A stretch of DNA of 64,000 nt from Candidatus Binatia bacterium (GTDB lineage Bacteria; Desulfobacterota; Binatia; HRBIN30; BPIQ01), in assembly GCA_026004195.1 (NCBI GenBank), contig BPIQ01000002.1:186001-250000 (forward strand), in the 5' to 3' direction. The translations under genes were made by a program, and so were the position numbers. The notes under the pieces are model-generated. The model was not told the DNA's origin, did not search any database, and saw only the letters and a list, made by a program, of their open reading frames with translations. How positions within the stretch are numbered: the stretch's first letter is position 1; each line of letters opens with the position of its first letter. Below, piece after piece: positions 9,599 through 18,995 of the stretch.

Positions 9599-10396
9599 AT
9601 GCCCGCGCGAAGCTCGTTGCTCGTGTGCACTCTCCTCGGAATCCTGGTCCTTGCCGCGTGCGACCGGCGTCCTCCCGCCCCGCGACGCCCCCGCGCGATC
9701 GTGGATCTTTCGCCCCTTCTGGACGAGAGGACGCTCGAACTCCAGTACGGCCGGAAGGCGGCCACGTTCTTCGGCCTCGACCTGAGACTCGAGGCCGAGC
9801 CCGTCGTTCCGGAAGACCCGCTGCGGACCTACGGCTTCGCGTACTACCGACTCCTGAGCCACGCGGGCGCGCATCTCGACGCGCCCTCGCGGCTTCTCAA
9901 GAACGGGGCGCGCCCCGCGGAGGTCCCCCTCGAGAGACTCTTCGGCTGGACGCGGGTGCTCGACCTCCGATGGCACGACCGGAACAGTCCCATCACCGTG
10001 ACCGATCTCGAGAACTACCGGGTCCGGGAAAACGAGATCATCGTGCTCCACGTGGGATACGAGCCGCCGGCCGACGACGAGTGGCCGCGCTATGCGTATC
10101 TTTCGGAGCCCGCGGCACACTGGCTGGCCGAAAAGAACATCCGCGCGCTCGCGACCGACATGCCCAGCATCAGCGACCTTCGCACCTCGGCCGAGGAAAT
10201 GGAAAAAGGGAGCCCTCCGCAGAAAATCTGGCCGGCACACCTCCCCTTTTTCGAGCGCGGCATCCCGGTCCTCGAGGGGCTCGTCCACCTCGAGCAGCTC
10301 ATCGGCGAGCGCCGGATTTACCTGGCTGCTTTCCCCCTGGCGGTCCTCGATCGAAGCGGGGCGCCCGTACGTGCCGTAGCGCTGCTCTACGACTGA
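9599..10396 (+). CDS. Cyclase-family lipoprotein (kynurenine formamidase-like)
   Basis: 265 residues. Signal peptide with lipobox LAAC (Cys about 20), then a cyclase/arylformamidase fold containing the metal motif HAGAHLDAPSRL (the family pattern HxGTHxDxP) and later ALATDMPSISD, where the usual second signature lies. Members hydrolyse amide or ester bonds in small molecules with a divalent metal. Being anchored as a lipoprotein is unusual for the family, which is mostly cytoplasmic. Substrate unknown. Confidence 0.8.
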   Translation: MPARSSLLVCTLLGILVLAACDRRPPAPRRPRAIVDLSPLLDERTLELQYGRKAATFFGLDLRLEAEPVVPEDPLRTYGFAYYRLLSHAGAHLDAPSRLLKNGARPAEVPLERLFGWTRVLDLRWHDRNSPITVTDLENYRVRENEIIVLHVGYEPPADDEWPRYAYLSEPAAHWLAEKNIRALATDMPSISDLRTSAEEMEKGSPPQKIWPAHLPFFERGIPVLEGLVHLEQLIGERRIYLAAFPLAVLDRSGAPVRAVALLYD

Positions 10397-10430
10397 AGTC
10401 TTCCCGTCGCCATCCGGCCTCGGGCTGGTC

Positions 10431-10436
10431 TATAAT
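10431..10436 (+). promoter_or_regulatory. Perfect -10 box next to a start codon
   Basis: TATAAT lies 9 bases upstream of the ATG at 10446 and there is no good -35. If used, the transcript would begin about 3 bases before the ATG and be close to leaderless. Confidence 0.3.
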
Positions 10437-10445
10437 GCGCGCCGC

Positions 10446-11294
10446 ATGAAGAGGCTTCTGGCCTTCGGGGTGGTCGCCTTTCTCGGGGCCTTCGCGGGAG
10501 ACGCGGTCTTCCGAACCAGTCTCTGGAGAACCCTTCGCCCCGTGGTCGTCGAACCTCCGGAAGGAGCCGAAGCGAAGCTGCCGGTGCGCGTCGCCTGGGA
10601 AGGGCCACGGCGGATGCGGGTCGTCCTGAGGTACGGCGGCAGAAAAACCTGGGACCTCGGAGTTCGCCGCTCACCGTTCCGCATACCCGATTCGTACCTC
10701 GAAGAGCGGGGCATCTACCATCTCGAACTCCGCTCGCCCGACTGGCCCCGGTGGATCCGGGCGGAACGGACCTTTTTCTTCGTGCCGGACGTCCGTCGGA
10801 GCCGCGAGACGCGAGGCGGCGAAGTGGGGAAGCAACTGGCGGCTCTGGAGCGATCCCTCGTCCAGCTCCGCGAGGTGCAGGAGAAGCTGCGCGACGAGAA
10901 CACGGGCCTTTACGAGGAGAACGCCGCCATCCGCGAAGAGAACGCGATTCTCACCGAAGAGCTCCACCGCCTGGCCGAAGCCGAGCGCCGTGCGACCGGG
11001 CGGCTCGAAGCCTTGGAGCAGGAACACCGGGAGCTCCTGCAAGCCCACCGGAGCCTTCTCGACGAGGTGGAGCGACTTCGGCTCCGCCTCGCCTCGGTCG
11101 TCCCGTGCAGCGTCTGGGGGTATCTGGCCTTTCCCAGGCCCGGCACGATACCGCCGACGCGCCAACGAGTCACGGTGAGCAACGACCGGGCCGAGGTCTT
11201 CCGGACGCAAGAAGACTGCGAGCGGCACCGCCGGGGCGACCCGGGCAGCGCCTCGCCCTGCTTTTGCGTGGGGAACTCGTGGGCAGGCCCCTGA
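10446..11294 (+). CDS. Membrane-anchored coiled-coil protein of unknown function
   Basis: 282 residues. An N-terminal hydrophobic segment (LLAFGVVAFLGAFAG) acts as anchor or signal; a beta-rich domain follows (about 30-120), then a long Glu/Leu-rich coiled coil (about 125-225, with LRDENTGLYEEN and AIREENAILTEE), and a short Cys-containing C-terminal region (VVPCSVWGYLAF, CFCVGNSWAGP). No family recognised. It could be an envelope spacer or scaffold facing the periplasm. It is convergent with the L,D-transpeptidase gene, 13 bases away. Confidence 0.7.
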   Translation: MKRLLAFGVVAFLGAFAGDAVFRTSLWRTLRPVVVEPPEGAEAKLPVRVAWEGPRRMRVVLRYGGRKTWDLGVRRSPFRIPDSYLEERGIYHLELRSPDWPRWIRAERTFFFVPDVRRSRETRGGEVGKQLAALERSLVQLREVQEKLRDENTGLYEENAAIREENAILTEELHRLAEAERRATGRLEALEQEHRELLQAHRSLLDEVERLRLRLASVVPCSVWGYLAFPRPGTIPPTRQRVTVSNDRAEVFRTQEDCERHRRGDPGSASPCFCVGNSWAGP

Positions 11295-11307
11295 CGGCCG
11301 CCCCGCT

Positions 11308-12354
11308 TCAACCACCGCCGAGGGCGGCACTCGGACGCGGCAGCTCGAGGACCTCTTCTTCCACCAGTTCGGTCTCGGGGGAACGGGAGATCACCATCGG
11401 TACGCCCGTCCGTTCCTCGACGGCCCGTGCGAGCCGGCGCCGGTCGATCTTCTCGGCCCACCCGCGCTTTTCGAGAAGCCGCATCGCCTCCCGGTAGAGC
11501 CCCGGCGTGTACTGGTAGATGTCGCGGTGGACCTCGACGTAAATCTCCCCGTCTCGCGCCCCCACCTTGACGGGCTGGTAGACGAACTCGCCCGGAGTCC
11601 CGATCTTGACCTGGGGAAAGAGGTGCTCGATGTCTTCCGGGTACATCCGGATGCAGCCGTGGCTCACCTGCATACCCACGCCCCAGGGAATGTTCGTCCC
11701 GTGGATGGCGTACATCGGGAGCGTGAGCTCGAACCGGTGTTTGCCGAGCGGATTGTCGGGCGAACCGCCTGGAATCGAAACTTCGCTCCAGCCCCGCTCC
11801 TGGATCCGCTCCCGGCGAATGGACTCCGGGATGACCCAGGTCGGGTTCACCGTCTTGCCCCGAATTCGAAAGCGCCCCCGGGGCGTCTTCCATTCGGTCC
11901 GCCCGAGTCCCACCGGAAACGTGCTCACGCGAACGCCCTCGTCCTGCTTCGCGCGCGGATGGAAGTAGTAAAGCCTCATTTCCGGGATGTTCACCACGAT
12001 GCCTTCCCACTTCGTGTCCGGCAGGACCCACTCCGTGGGCAGGAGAACGATCTGCCCCTCCGGCGGTACCCAGGGGTCGACGCCGGGGTTGGCGTCCTTC
12101 ATTTCCTCGAAGCCGAGGCCGTAATAGCGAGCGAGGTCGAGAAACGTATCTCCCTTGCGGACTTGCCGGAAAAGCCTACGCCCGACCACGGTCCGCTCGT
12201 GCTCGAGATCGGAGCTCGGCACGGCCACGAGAGGCCTCCGGAGATAGGGCTTTCGCTGGAAATCCTCCTCCGTCCAGCCCCCCGCGCTCCGCGGCAGGAG
12301 TGCGAAAGCGAGCAGGAAGAAGACCGCGCAGAGTGCCTTTTGCGTCCGCAACAT
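11308..12354 (-). CDS. L,D-transpeptidase with LysM domain
   Basis: 348 residues. A signal peptide (ALCAVFFLLAFALLPRSAGG) is followed by a LysM peptidoglycan-binding repeat (VRKGDTFLDLARYYGL, about 70-115) and a YkuD catalytic domain with YAIHGTN and VSHGCIRMYPED, giving the His and the catalytic Cys. The enzyme makes 3-3 cross-links or attaches proteins to peptidoglycan in the periplasm. The LysM-YkuD order matches ErfK/YbiS-type enzymes. It is on the strand opposite to the alcohol dehydrogenase that begins 93 bases away, so the two are divergent. Confidence 0.92.
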   Translation of the reverse strand: MLRTQKALCAVFFLLAFALLPRSAGGWTEEDFQRKPYLRRPLVAVPSSDLEHERTVVGRRLFRQVRKGDTFLDLARYYGLGFEEMKDANPGVDPWVPPEGQIVLLPTEWVLPDTKWEGIVVNIPEMRLYYFHPRAKQDEGVRVSTFPVGLGRTEWKTPRGRFRIRGKTVNPTWVIPESIRRERIQERGWSEVSIPGGSPDNPLGKHRFELTLPMYAIHGTNIPWGVGMQVSHGCIRMYPEDIEHLFPQVKIGTPGEFVYQPVKVGARDGEIYVEVHRDIYQYTPGLYREAMRLLEKRGWAEKIDRRRLARAVEERTGVPMVISRSPETELVEEEVLELPRPSAALGGG

Positions 12355-12447
12355 TCTTCTATCTCGCCACAAACGGCGTAGCCGGGGCCAAGCCGGGCGT
12401 TTGACTCGATCCGGCTCGTCGACCATACGGGGCCTGCGAGGACGCGA

Positions 12448-13470
12448 ATGCTCGCCGCTTTCTGCCCCTCCCCCGGACGGATCGAACTCCGGGAAGTTCC
12501 CCGCCCCGAACCGGGTCCGACCGACGTCCTCGTGCGAGTCCGGAGCTGCGGGATCTGCGGCAGCGACCTCCACTACTACCACGGGGCGCTCCCCTGCCCG
12601 CCGGTCTGCCCGGGCCACGAGATCGCGGGGGAAATCGCCGAACTCGGAAAGGACGTCCGCGGCCCCGCTCCCGGCGACCGCGTCGCCGTCGAGCCCGTAC
12701 GGATCTGCGGGGCTTGCCCGTACTGCCTCGTGGGCGACTACCAGCTCTGCCGAAACCTGCGCCTTCTGGGAATCCAGGAAGACGGCGGGTTCGCCGAATT
12801 CGTGCGGGTTCCCGCACGCTCGGTCTTCCGGCTCCCCTCCGGGTGCGACTGGTTCGTGGGGGCGCTCGCCGAGCCGGCTTCGGTCGCCCTTCACGGAGTC
12901 CGGCTCGCGGGAGTCCGGCTCGGGCAGCGTGTTCTCGTCCTCGGGGGAGGGACCATCGGCCTTCTGGCTGCGCTCGCGGCCCGCTCGGCCGGCGCGTCGG
13001 AAGTCCTCGTGACGGTGCGCTACCCCCAGCAAGCCGAAGCTGCCCGCTCGCTCGGTGCCGTACCCTTCACCGACGAGCAGGAAGGGGAGCTCCTGGCCTA
13101 CGCGGCGGACAACCCCGTAGACGCGGTCATCGAAACGGTCGGAGGCAAGGCGAACACCCTTTCCCAGGCACTGTTCGCAGTTCGCCCCGGCGGGTGCGTG
13201 AGCGTGCTCGGGGTTTTTCCCGAGCCCGTAGCGATCCAGGCCCTCGTCCTGATGGCCAAAGAGGTCCGTGTGGTCGGCTCGATGATCTACGGACGGACGG
13301 GGCCCCGTGCCGACTTCGAAATCGCTCTCGAGCTCCTCGATCGCCACCGCGACACGGTACGGGCGTGGGTCACGCACCGCTTTCCGCTCGACCGCATCGC
13401 CGAAGGCTTCGCCACGGCCTCCGACAAGAAAGCCGGAAGCATCAAGGTGGCGATCCATCCCCCGGACTGA
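12448..13470 (+). CDS. Zinc-dependent alcohol/polyol dehydrogenase (MDR family)
   Basis: 340 residues of the medium-chain dehydrogenase family. The catalytic zinc site begins with SCGICGSDLHYYHG and GHEIAGEI; structural-zinc cysteines cluster in CGACPYCLVGDYQLC; the NAD(P) site is VLVLGGGTIGLLAAL. The pattern resembles sorbitol or threonine dehydrogenases; substrate not assignable. The 3' end overlaps the convergent helicase gene by 29 bases. Confidence 0.88.
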   Translation: MLAAFCPSPGRIELREVPRPEPGPTDVLVRVRSCGICGSDLHYYHGALPCPPVCPGHEIAGEIAELGKDVRGPAPGDRVAVEPVRICGACPYCLVGDYQLCRNLRLLGIQEDGGFAEFVRVPARSVFRLPSGCDWFVGALAEPASVALHGVRLAGVRLGQRVLVLGGGTIGLLAALAARSAGASEVLVTVRYPQQAEAARSLGAVPFTDEQEGELLAYAADNPVDAVIETVGGKANTLSQALFAVRPGGCVSVLGVFPEPVAIQALVLMAKEVRVVGSMIYGRTGPRADFEIALELLDRHRDTVRAWVTHRFPLDRIAEGFATASDKKAGSIKVAIHPPD

Positions 13471-15448
13471 CGTCCTCCTCGACGACGACGGCCCGGCGCA
13501 GGACGTCTTCGGGGATGTCCGCGAGAAAGCGCGAGACGCTCCCCCAGTAGACGTTCCCTCCTCGCTCGAAGAGTTCGGTGGGGTAGACGAAGTAGAGACG
13601 CTCTTTGGCTCTCGTGGCCGCGACGTAGAGCAAGCGCCGCTCCTCTTCCACTTCGCCCGGGTCGTCGAAGCCGTAAAGCGAAGGAAACCGGCCCTCCGCG
13701 ACCCAGATGACGAAGACCGTGTCCCACTCGAGCCCCTTCGCCGAGTGGACGGTCGAGAGCGTGAGAACCCCCTCCTCGGCGCTTTCTTCGGTGATCCACC
13801 GCCCGTCTTTCACGTCGACCGGCGGTTCGAGGGCCAGGTCGGCGAGCAGAGCGTCGAGCGACCTGTAGCGAGCCGCGAGTACGGCGAACTGCTCGAGATC
13901 CCGCTCTCTTTTCGGGTAATCGTCCCGGTACCGACGACGCAGGATCTCCTCGTAGTAGCGGAGGACCTCCTCCACGAGCGCCCCGGGCGAGGAAAGCCCG
14001 CCGAGCCGCTCGTAGAGGGACGCCAGATTCTCGAGCTCCGCGGGGTCGCCTCGCAACCCCGGTTCTCGGAGCACCTCGGCGGGCGGCCTTCCGCCCCGGA
14101 TCGAGCGCAGAACGACCTCGGCCGTGCGCGGCCCCACGCCCTCGAGCAAGAGGAGGACCCGATGCCACGACACCGCGTCCGTCGGGTTGGCGACGATGCG
14201 AAGGTGGGCGAGAACGTCCTTGATGTGGGCACTCTCGGCGAAGCGAAAGCCGCCCCGCTTGACGAACGGGATCCCCGCACGGGCGAGCTCGAGCTCGAGG
14301 TCGAAGGAATGGTAAGCCGCGCGAAACAGCACGGCCATCTCGGAAAGCGGCACGCCTTCTTCCCGGAGCTCGAGGATCTTCTGGCACACGAGCCTGCTCT
14401 GGATGCGCTCGGTCCCGGTGGCGAACAGCACCGGACGCTCGCCGCCCTGCCGGCGCGTGTAGAGCACCTTGCGGTACCCTTCCCTGGCCCGCGCCAGGAT
14501 GGCGTTCGCGACGTCGAGGATGGGCTGCGTGCTCCGGTAGTTTTCCTCGAGCCGGATCACTCTCGTGCCCGGAAAGCGGTTCGGAAACTCGACGATGTTG
14601 CGGAAGTTCGCGCCGCGGAAGGAGTAGATGCTCTGGGCGTCGTCGCCCACGACCGTCACGTTGCGGTGGGCGCAAGCGAGAAGCTCGACGATTTCGGCCT
14701 GCAGCAGGTTCGTATCCTGGTACTCGTCGACCAGAACGTAGCGGTAGTGGTCGCCGAGCCGAAAACGGACCCCTTCGTCGGCCAGAAGAAGCTCCCGCAA
14801 CCGCAGCAGCAGGTCGTCGTAGTCGAGAAGCTGCTGTTCGGCTTTGTACTCGCGGTAACGCCGCTCGAGCCGCTCGAGGTCCGGAAGTTCTTCGAGAAGA
14901 TGGGGGTACTCGGCCTCGAGGAGCTCGGGCAAGGAAAGGCACTTGTTCACGCTCGCGCTCAGGATCGACGCGACCGTCTGCTTGCGCGGAAAGCGACGCG
15001 AAGCCCTGTCGAGCCCGAGTTCGGCCCGCAAAAGACCCACCACGTCCTCGGCGTCCCCCCGGTCCAGGATCGTGAAGTTGGGACGAATGCCGATCCGGCT
15101 TCCGTACCGCCGTAACACGACGTTGGCGAACGAGTGGAACGTACCGCCCGTCACGTGCTCGCACCGGCCGTCGAGGAGCGCCGAGGCACGCCGGAGCATT
15201 TCCCCGGCCGCGCGGCGCGTGAAGGTGAGAAGGAGGATCCGGCCGGGGTCCACGCCCGACTCGACGAGTCTCGCCACACGGTAGACGAGCGTTCTCGTCT
15301 TGCCCGTTCCGGCCCCCGCGACGACGAGAAGCGGCCCTTCCCCGGCCATCACGGCTTCGTACTGCCTCGGATTGAGCTCTTTTTCGTAGGCGATCCGGAA
15401 AGAGTCGCGCCGCCCCCCCACCGGCACGCGCAAGGTGTACCGCTCCAT
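13442..15448 (-). CDS. UvrD/PcrA/Rep-type superfamily 1 helicase
   Basis: 668 residues. Walker A VVAGAGTGKTRTL near residue 45, motif II VDEYQDTN, motif III region DDAQSIYSFRGA, motif V TVHSAKGLEWD and motif VI AATRAKERLYF are all present in order. A 3'-5' DNA helicase that unwinds DNA in repair or restart. The ATG at 15448 gives MERYTLRVPVGG; the frame is open further upstream but that extension is Arg-rich and implausible. Length fits UvrD/PcrA. Which paralogue it is cannot be told from the sequence alone. Confidence 0.92.
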   Translation of the reverse strand: MERYTLRVPVGGRRDSFRIAYEKELNPRQYEAVMAGEGPLLVVAGAGTGKTRTLVYRVARLVESGVDPGRILLLTFTRRAAGEMLRRASALLDGRCEHVTGGTFHSFANVVLRRYGSRIGIRPNFTILDRGDAEDVVGLLRAELGLDRASRRFPRKQTVASILSASVNKCLSLPELLEAEYPHLLEELPDLERLERRYREYKAEQQLLDYDDLLLRLRELLLADEGVRFRLGDHYRYVLVDEYQDTNLLQAEIVELLACAHRNVTVVGDDAQSIYSFRGANFRNIVEFPNRFPGTRVIRLEENYRSTQPILDVANAILARAREGYRKVLYTRRQGGERPVLFATGTERIQSRLVCQKILELREEGVPLSEMAVLFRAAYHSFDLELELARAGIPFVKRGGFRFAESAHIKDVLAHLRIVANPTDAVSWHRVLLLLEGVGPRTAEVVLRSIRGGRPPAEVLREPGLRGDPAELENLASLYERLGGLSSPGALVEEVLRYYEEILRRRYRDDYPKRERDLEQFAVLAARYRSLDALLADLALEPPVDVKDGRWITEESAEEGVLTLSTVHSAKGLEWDTVFVIWVAEGRFPSLYGFDDPGEVEEERRLLYVAATRAKERLYFVYPTELFERGGNVYWGSVSRFLADIPEDVLRRAVVVEEDVSPGDGSPP

Positions 15449-15558
15449 CAGCGCCCCCTCCGAGGAGCCGGGACTTTTCCCGGATTGCGTCCGGGCCAGG
15501 CTGGGATTAGGCTCGACCGCACCGCAGCCGGAGTATAGCAGTTCCCGAGGACCGCACC

Positions 15559-15807
15559 ATGATCCGTCACCGCTCGCCGACCGTCGTCGCCCGGGTGGAC
15601 CTCCGCGGCGTTCCTTGCCCCCTGAACTGGGCCAGAGCGAAGGTCCGCCTCGAATCCCTTCCCGACGGGGAAGCCCTCGAATTCCTCCTGGACGACCCCC
15701 GAGCCGTACGGGACCTGCCGCGAGCCGCCGAAGCGGCCGGCTACTACGTCCTCGAAAGCGAGCCGGCGGACGAGGGAAGCTGGCGCGTGGTGATTTCGAA
15801 GTCCTAG
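15559..15807 (+). CDS. TusA/SirA-family sulfur carrier-like protein
   Basis: 82 residues. VDLRGVPCPLNWARAKVRLE is the TusA signature, with the sulfur-carrying Cys, but the usual second Pro of CPxP is Asn (CPLN), a variant seen in some TusA paralogues. TusA passes persulfide sulfur to DsrE-type proteins; a DsrE/DsrH trio lies 42 kb away at 58 kb. Next gene starts 7 bases downstream but looks unrelated. Confidence 0.85.
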   Translation: MIRHRSPTVVARVDLRGVPCPLNWARAKVRLESLPDGEALEFLLDDPRAVRDLPRAAEAAGYYVLESEPADEGSWRVVISKS

Positions 15808-15813
15808 GGAACT

Positions 15814-17484
15814 GTGCTAAAGCCTCGCGGCGTGCTGCGTCAACGGAAAGAAAAGGTTTTCTCTTTCCGCGCCCCCGCATTCGGCTTTCTCGTCCTGGCC
15901 TTGCTTTCGGGGCGCGCCCCGGCCACGACCCCGACCGAGCCCCCGCCGACGCCGACCCCCACCGCGACGCCCTCGGGCGTCTGCGGGAACGGAACGGTCG
16001 ACGACACCGAGGAGTGCGACGACGGTAACGTCTTCGGGGGGGACGGCTGCGCGGCGAACTGCACGCTCGAGACTCCGGTGGTGATCGAGCTCGACCCGGG
16101 GCGGAGCCGTTTCGTGCTCCAGACCCGTTTTGCGCGGATTTTCGCGGACGAAACCCCGGGGCTCGCGGGCCGGATCGTGCTCCGGGTCGGAAAGCCGGGC
16201 CCGGACGGACGAATTCCCGTGACGCTGCGACCCGAAGACTGGGAGATCCCACCCGTCCAGACCCTGTCCGCGTGCACCTGCCTCCGGCCGATGCCCCTTC
16301 CCGAGCGCTTCGGACCCGGGAACGCCGGAGCGGGATGGATCGACTGCGGGGCGAGCACCCTCGACGCTTTCGTGCTCGCTCAGGACCACGTGACCCAGGG
16401 CACGTGCGACGAAGAGGACCCGGAGACACTCGACCGAGCATGCCAGGAAAGCTCGGAGTCCCCACCCGCCTGCAACCCCCTCTCGCCGCATCCCGGCGTG
16501 TGCAACGGGCCGCTTCGCACCGCCTCCGCCTCGACCGCCAGCATCGGCTCGGGCGTACTCGAGGCCTATCTCTCGGCCACGGTGCTCCTCGACCGCGAAG
16601 GTCGGCCGGGTTGCGAGCCCGATCCCGAGTCCTTCGCCTACGGACCCGACGGCCTTCCCTGCACGGACGACGACGGCTGGATCCGCCCTCCCCGTCTCGT
16701 TCCCCTGACCACCGGGTCGGCTTCGGCGCGCATCGACGACGCGGACACGCAGCCCGGGTCGGCAATCGGCCCGGGACTCCGTTGTCCGGAGCCCGACGGT
16801 CCCGCCTGTCTCGTCACGGCGAGCGGCGCCACCTTCGACTGCGGTGCCTCCCCGTCCGACCCGGGACTTTTCGCTCGCGGCGTGGCCTTCGGTCTCGCCC
16901 TTCCGATCCTCGACGCGCTCGACATCCCGGCAGAAGAGCGCCGCGACGTCTCGATCGCCTTCGTTCTCGCCACCGAAGACGCCCCCGGCCCCACGCCCCT
17001 TCCGACGTTCACGCCCTCCCTCACCAGGACACCGAGCCTCACACCCACACCCAGCCGGACCCCGACTCCGCGTCCGACCGGCACACCGACCGCGAGCGCC
17101 ACGCCCACCCGGACACCCATCCCTCCGCCGAGCCCCACTCCGACGAGAACGCCGACGGCGCGGCCCTCGCCCACCCCTTCGGAAGCCCCCACGGCCTCCC
17201 CCACGCCGCCCGTCTCGCCCACGCCGAGCCCTACCCCGACCGTGACCTCCACCCCGACGGTGACCCCGAGCCCGACCCCGCTCGCGGGGGACGCGAACGG
17301 GGACGGGCAGATCGACGAGCTCGACCTCGCGCTGCTGATCGTCGAGATTTTCGACGGAGACGGGGACACGGTCGCACGCGTCCGCCAGAGGGAGCCGCGC
17401 CCGCTCCCCGGGGTCGACGCGAACGGGGACGGCCTCGTCAACGCAGCGGACGCACCCGCCATGATCGAGGCAAGTTCCACCTGA
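15814..17484 (+). CDS. Secreted protein with Cys-rich repeat, Thr/Pro linker and dockerin-like C-terminus
   Basis: 556 residues from a GTG start. The hydrophobic N-terminal segment [11 protein letters not shown] serves for export. A DUF4215/Myxococcus-type Cys-rich unit follows ([16 protein letters not shown]...GDGC, about 50-85), then a globular region with several disulfide-prone Cys (about 90-390), a Thr/Pro-rich low-complexity linker (about 392-488) and a C-terminal pair of calcium-loop repeats, [20 protein letters not shown] and [16 protein letters not shown], as in dockerins. No cohesin is seen in the window. Function unknown; a surface or secreted protein. Confidence 0.75.
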   Translation: MLKPRGVLRQRKEKVFSFRAPAFGFLVLALLSGRAPATTPTEPPPTPTPTATPSGVCGNGTVDDTEECDDGNVFGGDGCAANCTLETPVVIELDPGRSRFVLQTRFARIFADETPGLAGRIVLRVGKPGPDGRIPVTLRPEDWEIPPVQTLSACTCLRPMPLPERFGPGNAGAGWIDCGASTLDAFVLAQDHVTQGTCDEEDPETLDRACQESSESPPACNPLSPHPGVCNGPLRTASASTASIGSGVLEAYLSATVLLDREGRPGCEPDPESFAYGPDGLPCTDDDGWIRPPRLVPLTTGSASARIDDADTQPGSAIGPGLRCPEPDGPACLVTASGATFDCGASPSDPGLFARGVAFGLALPILDALDIPAEERRDVSIAFVLATEDAPGPTPLPTFTPSLTRTPSLTPTPSRTPTPRPTGTPTASATPTRTPIPPPSPTPTRTPTARPSPTPSEAPTASPTPPVSPTPSPTPTVTSTPTVTPSPTPLAGDANGDGQIDELDLALLIVEIFDGDGDTVARVRQREPRPLPGVDANGDGLVNAADAPAMIEASST

Positions 17485-17518
17485 TCGCTCGGGGCGCCCG
17501 GCCGGCGCGAAAAACGCA

Positions 17519-18082
17519 CTAGGCCCACCCCCGCCGAGGCGGGGGCTCGATGCGTAGAAGGTGGACTTTCTTCGAGTCCTTCAGTGCGGCCAAAAGCTCC
17601 GTGACGGTCATGTTGAGGGTCGGGTGGACGAGCATGGGCGCGAGCTCGCTCAGCGGCAGGAGCACGAATCGGCGGTTCTGTAGCTCCTTGTGGGGGATCT
17701 TCAGGTTCCGCTGCTCGACCACCTCGCGGTCGTAAAAGAGAATGTCGAGGTCGATGATCCGCGAGCCCCACCGCTTTCCGCGCACCTTCTTTCGCCCCAT
17801 GGCTTTTTCGATGGCCTTGAGCTTGGAGAGAAGCTGCTGCGGAGAGAGCGCGGTTTCGATCTCGATCACGCCGTTGACGAACCAGGTTTTCGCATCCCCG
17901 AGCGGCTCGCTCTCGTAGAGCGACGATTCCTTGACGATGCGCGTGTGGGGGAGTTCGGCTATCCGCCGGCAGGCTTCGCGGTAATTCTCGACCCGGTCGC
18001 CCAGGTTCGAACCGATGCCGATGAACGCACGGTGGAAAATCTCGGGTGTTTCCGTGGGACCCGAAGCCTTGCGCCTAGGCAC
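17519..18082 (-). CDS. folK: 2-amino-4-hydroxy-6-hydroxymethyl-dihydropteridine pyrophosphokinase
   Basis: 187 residues. FIGIGSNLGDRVENYREA opens the HPPK fold; SSLYESEPLG, then RWGSRIIDLDILFYD and IPHKELQNRRFVLLPLSEL are the conserved substrate and ATP sites. It pyrophosphorylates hydroxymethyl-dihydropterin, the step before folP. Starts with a short basic N-terminal extension (MPRRKASGPTE). The final codons carry a GC palindrome near 17526-17545. It lies 89 bases beyond the stop of dapB on the same strand. Confidence 0.95.
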   Translation of the reverse strand: MPRRKASGPTETPEIFHRAFIGIGSNLGDRVENYREACRRIAELPHTRIVKESSLYESEPLGDAKTWFVNGVIEIETALSPQQLLSKLKAIEKAMGRKKVRGKRWGSRIIDLDILFYDREVVEQRNLKIPHKELQNRRFVLLPLSELAPMLVHPTLNMTVTELLAALKDSKKVHLLRIEPPPRRGWA

Positions 18083-18170
18083 TTCCGCCGCCTCTTTCGC
18101 CCGATCTCCCGCTACCCTCCCCCCGAGCTGCGGCCGTTACCGCTGCGCGGACTTCCATAACGGGTTTTTG

Positions 18171-18995
18171 TCATTTTGACAAACCCGAGCCGAGGCCCAG
18201 GACGTCCCGCATGGTAAAGAGCCCCGCTCGCCGCTGCTCCCAGAGCCACGAGGCAGCCCGCAGCGCACCCCGGGCCAGGCATTCTCGGCTTTGCGCCCTG
18301 TGCGTGAGCTCGAGCCGTTCGCCCGGCCCGAGGAAATAGACCGTGTGGTCTCCCACGGCATCTCCCCCGCGTAGAGCCAGGACCCCGATCTCGCTGTCTT
18401 TTCTTCGGCCCACCCTACCCTGCCGGCCGTAGACCCCGATCTCCTCGAGAGCACGCCCCCTCGCGGACGCAGCGACCCGCCCGAGCGCCAGGGCGGTGCC
18501 ACTCGGCGCGTCTTCCTTCATGCGGTGATGCAGCTCGAGCACCTCGATGTCGAAGTCGTGCCCCAGAGATCGAGCGGCGAGCTCGACGAGGCCGAGAAGG
18601 ACGTTGACGCCCACGCTCATGTTGGGAGCCACGACGGAGCGGGTCCGCGAAGCCAGTGCCTCGAGCTCCTGCCTCTCGAGGTCGTCGAACCCCGTGGTTC
18701 CGACGACGATCGGGGCTTGCCGGGCCGCCGCGACCCGGAGGTGTTCGAGCGTGACCTGCGGGTTCGTGAACTCGAGCGTGACCCCCTTTTCGACGGGAAG
18801 GGCCGTGTAGTCGTCCCCGATCGGAACGCCGCGGCGTCCTGCCCCCACGAGCTCTCCCGCGTCGGTCCCGAGCAAAGGGTGGCCGGGGGCTTCGACGGCA
18901 CCGAGGACGGGATATCCCTCTCCGAAAGCGAGAGAGAGGAGCTGTCTTCCCATCCGGCCGGCAGCGCCGGAGACGACGAGCGGAGGCCGGCTCAT
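18171..18995 (-). CDS. dapB: 4-hydroxy-tetrahydrodipicolinate reductase
   Basis: 274 residues. NAD(P) loop SGAAGRMGRQLL (residues 9-20), then LEFTNPQ, VVGTTGF, and the active-site block ELHHRMKEDAPSGTALALG with its His/Lys. Reduces the DapA product in the diaminopimelate pathway for lysine and peptidoglycan. The ATG at 18995 overlaps the dapA stop (ATGA). Last gene of the argH-lipoprotein-dapF-dapA-dapB run. Confidence 0.95.
   Translation of the reverse strand: MSRPPLVVSGAAGRMGRQLLSLAFGEGYPVLGAVEAPGHPLLGTDAGELVGAGRRGVPIGDDYTALPVEKGVTLEFTNPQVTLEHLRVAAARQAPIVVGTTGFDDLERQELEALASRTRSVVAPNMSVGVNVLLGLVELAARSLGHDFDIEVLELHHRMKEDAPSGTALALGRVAASARGRALEEIGVYGRQGRVGRRKDSEIGVLALRGGDAVGDHTVYFLGPGERLELTHRAQSRECLARGALRAASWLWEQRRAGLFTMRDVLGLGSGLSK

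Noticed and set aside
16990-17280. CRISPR-like or tandem DNA repeat
   Set aside because: The short repeated units encode a Thr/Pro linker; no constant spacer pattern.
17526-17545. Terminator between convergent genes at 17.5 kb
   Set aside because: The GC palindrome lies in the folK coding end and has no T run.
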